Source: Kribbella capetownensis (GTDB lineage Bacteria; Actinomycetota; Actinomycetes; Propionibacteriales; Kribbellaceae). Taken from it: DNA of 64,000 bases. Made by a program: the position numbers and the translations under genes. How positions within the stretch are numbered: position 1 is the stretch's first letter; every line of letters begins with the position of its first letter. The stretch is from contig NZ_SJKD01000001.1 in NCBI RefSeq assembly GCF_004331485.1, positions 1,736,001-1,800,000 on the forward strand, given 5' to 3'. The notes under the pieces are model-generated. The model was not told the origin of the DNA, made no database searches, and saw only the letters and a program-made list of their open reading frames with translations. This document shows, piece by piece, positions 32,406 through 40,415 of this stretch.

Positions 32406-33050
32406 TCAGGCGCGCAGATAGAGCAGTACGGCGAGCACCCGGCGGGATTCGCTGCGGGTGGACGGGATGCCGAGCTTGGTGAAGATGCCGGAGACGTACT
32501 TCTCCGCGGCGCGCAACGTGATCGTCAGCGCGTCCGCGATGCCCTGGTTGGAGGCACCGGTCGCCATCAACTCCAGCGCCTCGCGCTCGCGCGGCGTGAG
32601 CACCGCGAGCGGATCGTCACCACGCCGGCGCTTCAGCAGGGTGGAGACGATCTTCGGGTCGATGGCCGAGCCACCGGTGCCCACCCGCCGTACCGCGGCG
32701 ACGAAGTCCTCGACGTCGCTGATCCGGTCCTTGAGCAGGTAGCCAACGCCCTCGGCGGACTCCGACAGCAGTTGCATCGCCAGACCGAGTTCGAGGTACT
32801 GCGACAGCACGAGTACGCCGACCCCCGGATGCTGCGCGCGGATCCGCAGCGCGGCGCGCATCCCTTCGTCGTTGTGCGTCGGTGGCAGCCGGATGTCGAG
32901 GATCGCGACCTCCGGTGGGAAGCTGCGGACGTACCGCAGCAGGTCGTCGGCGTTGTCGTACGCCGCGACGACCTCGAGGCCGGCACCACTCAGGATCCGG
33001 GTGAGCCCCTCGCGCAGCAGGACGCTGTCCTCGGCGATCGCTACTCGCAC
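32406..33050 (-). CDS. NarL/LuxR-type response regulator
   Basis: A 214-residue response regulator. Receiver domain 1-120 with the acidic pocket E7-D8, phosphoacceptor D52 in AILDIRLP and the conserved lysine in GYLLKDRI near 107. The C-terminal LuxR-type helix-turn-helix begins LTPREREALELMATGASNQGIADAL near 152. Its start overlaps the sensor kinase stop by ten bases, marking a cognate pair. Its likely local target is the CPBP operon immediately downstream. Confidence 0.94.
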   Translation of the reverse strand: MRVAIAEDSVLLREGLTRILSGAGLEVVAAYDNADDLLRYVRSFPPEVAILDIRLPPTHNDEGMRAALRIRAQHPGVGVLVLSQYLELGLAMQLLSESAEGVGYLLKDRISDVEDFVAAVRRVGTGGSAIDPKIVSTLLKRRRGDDPLAVLTPREREALELMATGASNQGIADALTITLRAAEKYVSGIFTKLGIPSTRSESRRVLAVLLYLRA

Positions 33051-34780
33051 GGGAACTCCGCCTCGAGCCGGGTCCCGTGCCCGGCCGGGCTCCAGATCCG
33101 CAGCCGGCCACCGACCGCCTCGACCCGATCGGCGAGACCGCGAAGCCCGGTCCCGCGTTCGGTGTCCGCCCCGCCGACGCCGTCGTCGACGACCTCGACC
33201 ACGACCGTGTCCGCCGAGCGCGTGACGTGGACCGAGGCCACGGTCGCGTGGGCGTGTTTGGCGATGTTCGTCAGGCTCTCGCTGACGACGTAGTACGCGG
33301 CGACCTCGATCCGCTCGGTCAGCCGTCCGTCGACCGCGACCTCGAGCTCGACGGGTACGGCGGCCTGCGCTGCCAGCGACTCCAACGCGACGGCCAGGCC
33401 GTGCCCGGTGAGCACGGCAGGATGGATGCCGCGGGCAACGTCTCGCAGCTCGTCGAGGGAGACGCTGACCTCACGCTTGGCCTGCAGCAACCGTTCCGAG
33501 GTCTCGCCTCCGGCACTGCCGGCGAGCAGGCCGAGCTCGAGCGACAAGGCAACCAACCGCTGCTGGGCGCCGTCGTGGAGATTCCGCTCTAGTCGCTGCC
33601 GCTCCTTCTGGCCGGCGTCGATGACCCGGGCTCGGGAACCCTGCAGTTCTTGCAGCCGGGCGCGGAGCTCCACCTGCAGGCGGTTGTTCTCCAGCGCGAT
33701 GCCCGCCGCCGCGGCGACGGCGTCCAGCAACTCCCGTTCGTCCTCGAGCGACCGGTCGAACTCCAGCGCGATGATCGGCTCGTCGTCGCGCTTGATGACC
33801 CGCGTCGCCCGCCCGTCCTCGGCTCCGCGCAGCGTGATGGCCCGTCCCTCTTGGTCCGCCCAAGTGCCGTACTGCGGAAGCCAATAGGCAAGCGTCAGCG
33901 AAGGATCGTGCAGTGCCCGCGCCAGTGGCTCGCGCAGCTCGCCGGCTGGGTGGGCGCGCAGCTCCATCAGGAGTGCGCCGACATCGGTCCGGGCCATCCG
34001 GGCGTCCAGCAGGCCGAGCAGGAACGCGACCGGCGCGAGCCCGACTGCGGCGAACGCGATGTGGCGGACCGTTTCGATCTGCGGCCAGCCACGCAGACCC
34101 GCGACGTACAGGACCGCGAGCGCGACCAGTGCGAGTCCGAACGTGTCCACCAGCAGCGTCACCGGACGTCTGCGCGTGCCGGCGGCGGACGGACGCCGTA
34201 CGAAGAGTAGAACCGTGCCGGTCAGGAGCAGAACGCTCATGGTGATCAGCTGGACCTGCTCGATCCGGGCCGCCAGTACGGGCTCGGAGGTGATGGCGAG
34301 CAGGCTGTCGGGATTGCCACCGAGCAGGATCTTCGCCAGTTGGAGAACCACGACGTTCACGTAGGCGGCGATGACGACCACCTGGCGTGGCCGGGTCTCC
34401 AGCCGTCCGGTCGGATAGGCGAGGAAGACGTGCAGGAACATGGCCGACGGAACCATGTCGAGCAGGTGGCCGAACGAGTGCAGCGCAGGCACCGAAGACC
34501 ACTGCAGAGCCGTCAGCGCCATCACGAAGGCCGTGGCGATCATCAGTGGACCGAGGCGGCTGTCCGGCCGGCGCCACCAGGCCAGGGTGCCGCTGATCAG
34601 GTACGGAATGGTGATCCAGTTGAACAGCAGTGCCTGCAGACCCGGCCGGACGAGTTCGTCGCCGGCCATCGCGAGGACCACCGAAACCACCAGGGTGCCG
34701 AACCCCGCCAGGACGGTCGCCCACAAAGCCCACGGCCCTGGGCCGTGGGCCGGTTCGATCGTCAGGGTCCCCCTCGCCAC
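33041..34780 (-). CDS. Sensor histidine kinase (HisKA_3, NarX/DesK-like)
   Basis: A 579-residue membrane kinase starting at GTG 34780. About eight membrane helices occupy residues 15-280, with no large extracellular domain, so it probably senses a membrane or intramembrane signal. A helical/GAF-like linker follows (DAVAAAAGIALENNRLQVELRARL), then the HisKA_3 motif RLERNLHDGAQQRLVALSLEL near 395 with the phosphorylated His, and the ATPase domain ending DDGVGGADTERGTGLRGL. Such multi-helix kinases commonly pair with NarL-type regulators, as here. It shares an operon with the response regulator. Confidence 0.93.
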   Translation of the reverse strand: MARGTLTIEPAHGPGPWALWATVLAGFGTLVVSVVLAMAGDELVRPGLQALLFNWITIPYLISGTLAWWRRPDSRLGPLMIATAFVMALTALQWSSVPALHSFGHLLDMVPSAMFLHVFLAYPTGRLETRPRQVVVIAAYVNVVVLQLAKILLGGNPDSLLAITSEPVLAARIEQVQLITMSVLLLTGTVLLFVRRPSAAGTRRRPVTLLVDTFGLALVALAVLYVAGLRGWPQIETVRHIAFAAVGLAPVAFLLGLLDARMARTDVGALLMELRAHPAGELREPLARALHDPSLTLAYWLPQYGTWADQEGRAITLRGAEDGRATRVIKRDDEPIIALEFDRSLEDERELLDAVAAAAGIALENNRLQVELRARLQELQGSRARVIDAGQKERQRLERNLHDGAQQRLVALSLELGLLAGSAGGETSERLLQAKREVSVSLDELRDVARGIHPAVLTGHGLAVALESLAAQAAVPVELEVAVDGRLTERIEVAAYYVVSESLTNIAKHAHATVASVHVTRSADTVVVEVVDDGVGGADTERGTGLRGLADRVEAVGGRLRIWSPAGHGTRLEAEFPCE

Positions 34781-34855
34781 AACCCGTCACCCACCCTCAA
34801 CCCCAGCCTGCGCCCGTTGCCCGGCGCAGACAATGCGTGAGGTTCCTAACGACAG

Positions 34856-34886
34856 GAGGTGGTCCCGTCGGTGACGGAACCACCTC
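34856..34886 (-). terminator. Terminator of the aldose epimerase gene
   Basis: GAGGTGGTCCCGTC at 34856-34869 pairs with GACGGAACCACCTC at 34873-34886, with one mismatch and a three-base loop. It lies 58 bases past the epimerase stop codon and before the sensor kinase start, so it should end the epimerase transcript. Confidence 0.8.
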
Positions 34887-34943
34887 GCTGCGTGAGCCTG
34901 CGGACCGGGTGTGCGGTCGACTACCTCCTGTCCTTGGGCACCG

Positions 34944-36176
34944 TTACTTGGTGCCGAAGGTGTAGATGGTGGTGGTCGCGTAGGTCTCGCCGGGGCGGAG
35001 AACCGTGGACGGGAAGTTGGGCTGGTTGGGGGAGTCCGGGAAGTGCTGGGTCTCGAAGGCGAACGCATCGCCCTGGCGGTAGGCCTTGTTGCCGATGCCC
35101 AGGAACGTGCCGTCGAGGAAGTTGCCGCTGTAGAACTGCGCGCCCGGCTGGTCGGTGTGGACCGTGACGGTGCGGCCGTCCTCGGGCTCCCAGAAGCGGG
35201 CGGCGAAGCGGAGTCCGTCGTGGTCGGTCTTGCCGCCGAGGACGAAGTTGTGGTCGTAGCCGCGGCCGACGATGAGTTGCGGGTGGTCGCCGCGCAGCCG
35301 GGCGCCGATCGGCGTCGGCTTGTTGAAGTCGAACGGCGTACCCGCGACCGGGGCGATCTCGCCGGTCGGGATCAGGCCGGCGTCGACCGGGGTGTACGAC
35401 GATGCGTTCAGTTCGAGCACGTGGTCGTCGATCGAGCCGCTGCCCTCACCGGCCAGGTTGAAGTACACGTGGTTGGTCAGGTTCACCACGGTCGGCTTGC
35501 CTGCGACGGTCGCTTGGTAGTCGATCCGCAGGTTGTCCCGCCGGTCCAGCGTGTAGGTGACCGTCGTACTGAGCTCACCCGGGAAGCCCATCTCACCGTC
35601 CGGGCTGACATAGCTGAACGCGACCCCGACCGAGTCGTCGGTGCGCACGGTCTTGGCCTTCCACACCTTCTTGTCGAAGCCGATGGTCCCGCCGTGCAAC
35701 GCGTTCTCGCCGTTGTTGACCGGGATCTGGTACGTCGTCCCGTCCAGCGTGAACCGGCCCTTCGCGATCCGGTTGCCGTAGCGGCCGATGGTGGCGCCGA
35801 AGTACGGGCTGAGCGCCGCGTAGTCGGGCAGATTGTCGAAGCCCAGGCTGATGTTCTTGGTCCGGCCGCGCCGGTCCGGGGTCTCGACCCGCTGGATGGT
35901 GGCGCCCCAGGTCAGCATCGAGATCGTGACCCGGCCGTTGGTGAACGTGTAGACGTCCACCGCAACGCCCTCCGGGGTGGTGCCGAACGGGTCCTTGCGG
36001 ATCTCCAGCTTGCCGTGGTGTGCGCCCATGGCGGCCAACTTATCCGGCGTACCAGCGGCCGAACCGGCCTGGGTGGTCGCCACCGCGGTACTGCTCAGAG
36101 CGCCCGCGGCGGCGGCACCCAGACCCAGGGCGCCGGCCGTACGCAGGACCTCGCGGCGGGGCAGGTGATCAGGCAT
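34944..36176 (-). CDS. Secreted aldose 1-epimerase (mutarotase)
   Basis: A 410-residue GalM-type enzyme that interconverts alpha and beta sugar anomers. MPDHLPRREVLRTAGALGLGAAAAGALSS is the signal region with a twin arginine (RRE), so export by Tat is likely. The mutarotase fold shows the substrate motif RYGNRIAKGRF near 175, LHGG near 205, the catalytic His in NLTNHVYFNLAG near 265, and the ETQHFPDSPNQ segment near 375 that carries the catalytic Glu. The start at 36176 is chosen for the signal peptide; the frame extends further upstream without support. Export of a mutarotase fits use of extracellular sugars by the importers in this region. Confidence 0.93.
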   Translation of the reverse strand: MPDHLPRREVLRTAGALGLGAAAAGALSSTAVATTQAGSAAGTPDKLAAMGAHHGKLEIRKDPFGTTPEGVAVDVYTFTNGRVTISMLTWGATIQRVETPDRRGRTKNISLGFDNLPDYAALSPYFGATIGRYGNRIAKGRFTLDGTTYQIPVNNGENALHGGTIGFDKKVWKAKTVRTDDSVGVAFSYVSPDGEMGFPGELSTTVTYTLDRRDNLRIDYQATVAGKPTVVNLTNHVYFNLAGEGSGSIDDHVLELNASSYTPVDAGLIPTGEIAPVAGTPFDFNKPTPIGARLRGDHPQLIVGRGYDHNFVLGGKTDHDGLRFAARFWEPEDGRTVTVHTDQPGAQFYSGNFLDGTFLGIGNKAYRQGDAFAFETQHFPDSPNQPNFPSTVLRPGETYATTTIYTFGTK

Positions 36177-36400
36177 CGCATTCCCCTCACTGAGTCGACG
36201 GTCGTCGGCGAGAGCGTTTCCACGCCGACCCGGGCACGATAAGCACGGGTGTCCAGTGTTTGGAATAGTTCGTAACGGTTTGAATTCGTCCGATGACTGC
36301 ACGGTTATCGAAAGGTCTGCCGACGGCTGACCGGATCGGTCCGGTCCTGGCCCCGATCGGGTCTTCTCCGATACGCCGCCAGCACGCGAGCATGGACGGT

Positions 36401-37000
36401 ATGAGCGCAACCGCACTGATCGTGATCGACGTCCAGGAATCCTTCCGCGTCCGGCCGAACTGGCAGGCCGTGAACCACCCCGACATCGCCGACCGGGTCG
36501 GCCGCCTGGTCCGCGCCGCCCGGGACCAGGGCGACCTCGTCGTCTGGGTGCTGCACACCGAGCCCGGCACCGGCGGCGCGTTCGATCCGGCGAACGGCCA
36601 CGTCCGGCTGATCGAAGGACTCGAGCCGATCGACGGTGAGCCGGTGATCACCAAGACCTCGCACAACGCCTTCACCACAACGAATCTGCAGCAACTCCTG
36701 ACCCAGCACGGCGTCACCGAGTTGGTGATCGGCGGCATCCGGACCGAGCAGTGCTGCGAGACCACCACCCGGATCGCCTCGGACCTCGGGTACGACGTCG
36801 TGTTCGTCACCGAGGCGACGGCGACGACCCCGTTGCCGCACTGGACGATGCCGGCCGACGCGAGTCTGGACGAGATTCTGGCGGATCCGCGCACACTCAG
36901 TCCCGAGCTCGTCACCGAGCGGACCGAGTACGCGCTGGCGGGCCGGTTCGCCACCATTCGGACACTCGACGAACTGACCGCCGTACCCGTGTCATCCTGA
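36401..37000 (+). CDS. Isochorismatase-family hydrolase
   Basis: A 199-residue cysteine hydrolase. The triad is visible: Asp in LIVIDVQESF near 10, Lys in VITKTSHNAF near 87 and Cys in GIRTEQCCETT near 118-120. Members hydrolyse isochorismate, nicotinamide or other amides; the substrate here is unknown. ATG 36401 follows GGACGG; an ATG three codons earlier (36392) is possible. It is followed after seven bases by an AraC-type regulator with a GATase-like sensor domain, a pairing seen elsewhere in actinobacteria, so the two form one operon. Confidence 0.88.
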   Translation: MSATALIVIDVQESFRVRPNWQAVNHPDIADRVGRLVRAARDQGDLVVWVLHTEPGTGGAFDPANGHVRLIEGLEPIDGEPVITKTSHNAFTTTNLQQLLTQHGVTELVIGGIRTEQCCETTTRIASDLGYDVVFVTEATATTPLPHWTMPADASLDEILADPRTLSPELVTERTEYALAGRFATIRTLDELTAVPVSS

Positions 37001-37007
37001 CCGGATC

Positions 37008-37937
37008 ATGAGTAGTACTCGGGTCGTCTTCCTGCTGGTACCCAAGCTGCACCTGCTGGATCTGGCCGGGCCGGCGCAGGTCTTCTCGACCGCGAACGAT
37101 CTCGGCTACCGCTACCGGCTGAGCTACGTGGCGGAGACGGAGGAGATCGCCACCGCCCAGGGCGTGCCGGTGAAGGCGCGGCTGGACTGGCCCGAGCTCG
37201 GTCCGGACGACCTGATCGTCGTACCCGGTTGGCGGTCGCCGCGGTTGTCGCCGCAGCCGCCGATCGGGCCCGAGACCAGGCAGCGGTTGCGCACTCATCA
37301 CGCAGCCGGGGGATCGGTGGCCAGCGTGTGCTCCGGCGCCGATGCACTCGGCGCGGCCGGGCTGCTCGACGGCCACCGCTACACCACGCACCACGACCTG
37401 ACCGAGGAGCTGGCCGCGCGGTACCCGAAGGCGAGCATCGTGCGGGACGTCCTGTACGTCGTGGACGACCGCGTCATCACCTCCGCCGGGATCGCGAGCG
37501 GGATCGACCTGGCGCTGCACCTCGTCGCGGTCGAGCGGGGCGCAGAGGCCGCGGCCCGGGTGGCGCGGGAGATGGTCGTGTACGCCCGGCGCAACGGCGA
37601 CGAACTGCAGGACAGCGTGATGCTGCGGCACCGCGGTCACCTGAGCGATCTGGCCCACCGGGTGCAGGACGTCATCGACGCCCGGTACGCCGACCGCCTC
37701 CTGCTCGCCGAGCTCGCGCACGAGGTGGGCGTGAGTGAACGGACCCTGACCCGGATCTTCACCAATGCCACCGGCCTGACCCCGCTGCGGTACCAGCAAC
37801 TCCTCCGGCTCGAGCGGGCCGAACACCTGATCGGCCACGGCGCAACTGTCGAGGCGGCCGCTCGCACTGTCGGCTTCGAGGATGCCCGGATGCTCCGCCG
37901 TCTCCGCGCCCGTACCGCGGAGCCGGTCGCGGGGTAG
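37008..37937 (+). CDS. GlxA-type AraC-family regulator with GATase1-like domain
   Basis: A 309-residue regulator. Residues 1-180 form a DJ-1/PfpI-like class I glutamine amidotransferase-like domain with the cysteine elbow SVCSGADALGAAGLL near 105-120, probably a ligand sensor. Residues about 215-305 hold the AraC DNA-binding domain: LLLAELAHEVGVSERTLTRIF and an imperfect second helix-turn-helix ending TVGFEDARMLRRLRA. The second helix lacks the usual SxxYFxRxFK pattern but keeps the GF motif. It is coupled to the isochorismatase gene and probably regulates it. Confidence 0.9.
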   Translation: MSSTRVVFLLVPKLHLLDLAGPAQVFSTANDLGYRYRLSYVAETEEIATAQGVPVKARLDWPELGPDDLIVVPGWRSPRLSPQPPIGPETRQRLRTHHAAGGSVASVCSGADALGAAGLLDGHRYTTHHDLTEELAARYPKASIVRDVLYVVDDRVITSAGIASGIDLALHLVAVERGAEAAARVAREMVVYARRNGDELQDSVMLRHRGHLSDLAHRVQDVIDARYADRLLLAELAHEVGVSERTLTRIFTNATGLTPLRYQQLLRLERAEHLIGHGATVEAAARTVGFEDARMLRRLRARTAEPVAG

Positions 37938-37998
37938 ACCTAGGTCCACCCGGCCGGGGGACTCAGCTCTCCTGAGTTCCGCCCGCCGTCCCACGAGG

Positions 37999-38021
37999 CT
38001 CGTTGTGTCAGGAACAACGAG
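37999..38021. promoter_or_regulatory. Operator-like inverted repeat before the MMPL gene
   Basis: CTCGTTGT at 37999-38006 and ACAACGAG at 38014-38021 are perfect 8-base arms around a 7-base spacer, ending 13 bases before the GTG start. A second inverted repeat, ACTCAG/CTGAGT, lies at 37961-37977. The close position to the start codon suggests a repressor site, TetR- or MarR-like in shape. Confidence 0.6.
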
Positions 38022-38034
38022 AGGTGGGGACAGC

Positions 38035-40179
38035 GTGAGCGCTGGTGGCGTGACCGTGCGGGTTGCACGGTGGAGTGCGATCCATCCATGGCGAGCGATC
38101 GGCCTCTGGCTGCTGCTCGTCGTCGTCGCGGTCGGGATGTCGGTGGTCATCCCGAAGCAGCAGATGCAGAGCAAGGACACCTGGGTCGGTCAGTCCGGCC
38201 AGGCAGCGGAGATGATCGAGCACGCCGGACTGGGCGACCGGCCCGCGGAGACCGTACTCCTGACCGATCCCGACGGTCGGCTGGACAAGGCGGCCGCAAC
38301 GACTGCGATGACCCAGCTCCGGCAGAAACTCACGACGCTGGACTCGGTCCAGGAGGTCGGTCAGCCGGTCTGGTCGGAGAACGGCAAGGCCGCGTTGCTG
38401 CCGATCGAGTTGAAGGGAACGGCGGACGACGCGGCCGACGCGATCGAGAAGGTCGTCGCCACCACCACCGAGGTCCAGCAGGCCAACCCGGGCCTCAGCA
38501 TCAACCAGGCCGGCACGGCCTCACTGGACGCGGGGATCTGGAAGCAGGTCGGTTCGGATCTCGCCAAGGCGGAGAAGCTCAGCCTGCCGATCACGTTCGT
38601 GCTGATGCTGCTGGCGTTCGGTGCGCTGATCGCGGCCGGAATCCCCGTCCTGCTGGCGTTCTCGGCGGTCGGCGCCGCGCTCGGCTTCTACGCGCCGCTG
38701 TCGTTCCTCTTCCCCGACGGCGGTTCCGTCGCCAACGTCGTCCTGCTGATCGGGATGGCCGTCGGCGTCGACTACTCACTTTTCTACCTCAAACGAGAAC
38801 GCGAGGAACGCCGTAAGGGCCGTAGCACCTTGGACGCCGTCGAGATTGCCGCGGCGACCTCAGGTCACTCGGTGGTCGTCTCCGGCCTCGCCGTGATCGT
38901 CTCGATGGCCGGCCTGTACGTCGCGCAGGACATGACGTTCTCTTCGATGGCAACGGCAACGATCGTGGTCGTCGCGGTGGCAGTCCTCGGCTCCCTGACC
39001 GTGCTGCCCGCACTGCTGGCGAAGCTGGGACATCGGGTCGACCGGCCGCGCGTCCCGCTGCTCTGGCGGCTGAACCGGCGCATCGGTCCCGGTGGGATCA
39101 GCCGTCGCATCCTGGCTCCGGTATTGAGCCATCCGCGGGCCGCACTGTCCGTGTCGATCCTCGCCGTGGCGGCGCTCGCCGTACCGGCACTGGGGATGAA
39201 GACCGAGCCGTCCGACCTGAACACGCTGCCGCAGAGCATCCCCGAGGTACGCACGTTCAAGGCCCTGCAGGAGAACTTCCCGTCCCAGGGCGGGCTTTCG
39301 TACGACGTGGTCGTGCGTGGCGAGGATGCGGTCGCGGCATTGACCGGGCTGCAGGAGTCCGCGGTACAGAGCGGCAAGTTCGTCGTACCGCAGGGCGAGG
39401 CGATCCGGCAGGCGAACGGGACAGCGGTGCTCACGCTGGTGTCGGTATTGCCGGAGAGCAGTGCGAACGCCGAGACCGCGTTGAACCAGTTGCGGTCGGA
39501 CTTCGTACCCGCCTCGCTCGGGTCGATGCCGAACTGGGCGGTCGGTGGGGAGCAGGCCGAGTCGGTTGACTATGGCAACAATCAGCGAGATAAGCTGCCG
39601 TGGGTGATCGCGTTCGTCCTCGTGCTGACGCTGGTGATGATGGCCATCACGTTCCGGAGCGTGGCGATCGCCCTGCTGACCACGGTGCTCAACCTCGCCT
39701 CCGTGGCTGCCTGCTTCGGAGTACTGTCGCTGGTGTTCCAGCACAGCTGGGCCGAAGGGCTGCTCGGGTTCACTTCGTCAGGCTTCGTGGTGTCGTGGAT
39801 CCCGCTGTTCCTGTTCGTGATCCTGGTCGGGTTGTCGATGGACTACCACGTGTTCGTCCTCGGCCGGATCCGCGAAGGAGTGGCCGCAGGGTTGACGCCT
39901 CGCGAGGCGGTCCGGAAGGGCATCACCGAATCGGCCGGTGTGGTGACCAGCGCAGCCGCCGTCATGGTCTCGGTGTTCGCGGTCTTCGCCACCCTGGGCA
40001 TGCTCGAGATGAAGCAGATGGGCATCGGCCTGGCCGTCGCCGTCCTGATCGACGCGACCCTGGTCCGGATCGTGATGCTTCCCTCCATCCTCGTCCTCCT
40101 GGGCCGCAAGGCCTGGTGGCCGAACCGGCTGCACCGGCAGGAGCCGGCGCAGCCCGAACGAGAGCTGGTGACGGTCTAG
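38035..40179 (+). CDS. MMPL/RND-family transporter
   Basis: A 714-residue inner-membrane transporter of the actinobacterial MMPL family (drug or lipid export driven by proton motive force). One N-terminal helix (AIGLWLLLVVVAVGMSVVI) precedes a periplasmic loop, then five helices from about 185 including the GVDYSLFYLKREREERRKG motif, a central helix, a second loop, and five more helices with GLSMDYHVFVLGRIREG near 590. The Asp-Tyr pairs in the two related motifs are the expected proton relay. GTG 38035 follows GAGGTGGGG and an inverted repeat; earlier starts overlap the AraC gene. The substrate is unknown. Confidence 0.92.
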   Translation: MSAGGVTVRVARWSAIHPWRAIGLWLLLVVVAVGMSVVIPKQQMQSKDTWVGQSGQAAEMIEHAGLGDRPAETVLLTDPDGRLDKAAATTAMTQLRQKLTTLDSVQEVGQPVWSENGKAALLPIELKGTADDAADAIEKVVATTTEVQQANPGLSINQAGTASLDAGIWKQVGSDLAKAEKLSLPITFVLMLLAFGALIAAGIPVLLAFSAVGAALGFYAPLSFLFPDGGSVANVVLLIGMAVGVDYSLFYLKREREERRKGRSTLDAVEIAAATSGHSVVVSGLAVIVSMAGLYVAQDMTFSSMATATIVVVAVAVLGSLTVLPALLAKLGHRVDRPRVPLLWRLNRRIGPGGISRRILAPVLSHPRAALSVSILAVAALAVPALGMKTEPSDLNTLPQSIPEVRTFKALQENFPSQGGLSYDVVVRGEDAVAALTGLQESAVQSGKFVVPQGEAIRQANGTAVLTLVSVLPESSANAETALNQLRSDFVPASLGSMPNWAVGGEQAESVDYGNNQRDKLPWVIAFVLVLTLVMMAITFRSVAIALLTTVLNLASVAACFGVLSLVFQHSWAEGLLGFTSSGFVVSWIPLFLFVILVGLSMDYHVFVLGRIREGVAAGLTPREAVRKGITESAGVVTSAAAVMVSVFAVFATLGMLEMKQMGIGLAVAVLIDATLVRIVMLPSILVLLGRKAWWPNRLHRQEPAQPERELVTV

Positions 40180-40196
40180 TCCTGTTCGAACTGCAG

Positions 40197-40415
40197 TTGC
40201 TGACGATCCAGCAGGTGGCCGCTGCGGATCCCGGTGGCGAATGGATCAAGCAGGTCGACCGCGGCATCCTGCCGAAGACGTACTGCGGACCGACGTCGAC
40301 CGAGGGGAAGCGGGTCTCGGAACGGATGGCCCGGGGCTTCACCGAGGACATGGCCATGTCGCGGACGAACGTCGACAAGGTCGCCCGTCCGGCCGCCGCG
40401 AAGATCATCCGCTGA
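40197..40415 (+). pseudogene. Small reading frame, possibly a gene remnant
   Basis: After the MMPL stop, an open frame from about TTG 40197 to TGA 40415 reads about 72 residues with strongly GC-rich third positions, like real genes here. It includes KQVDRGILPKTYCG and RMARGFTEDMAMSRTNVD. There is no ATG or ribosome binding site at its beginning, and no family is recognised. It may be the 3' part of a lost gene or a small protein. It overlaps the end of the convergent GH3 gene by 11 bases. Confidence 0.35.
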
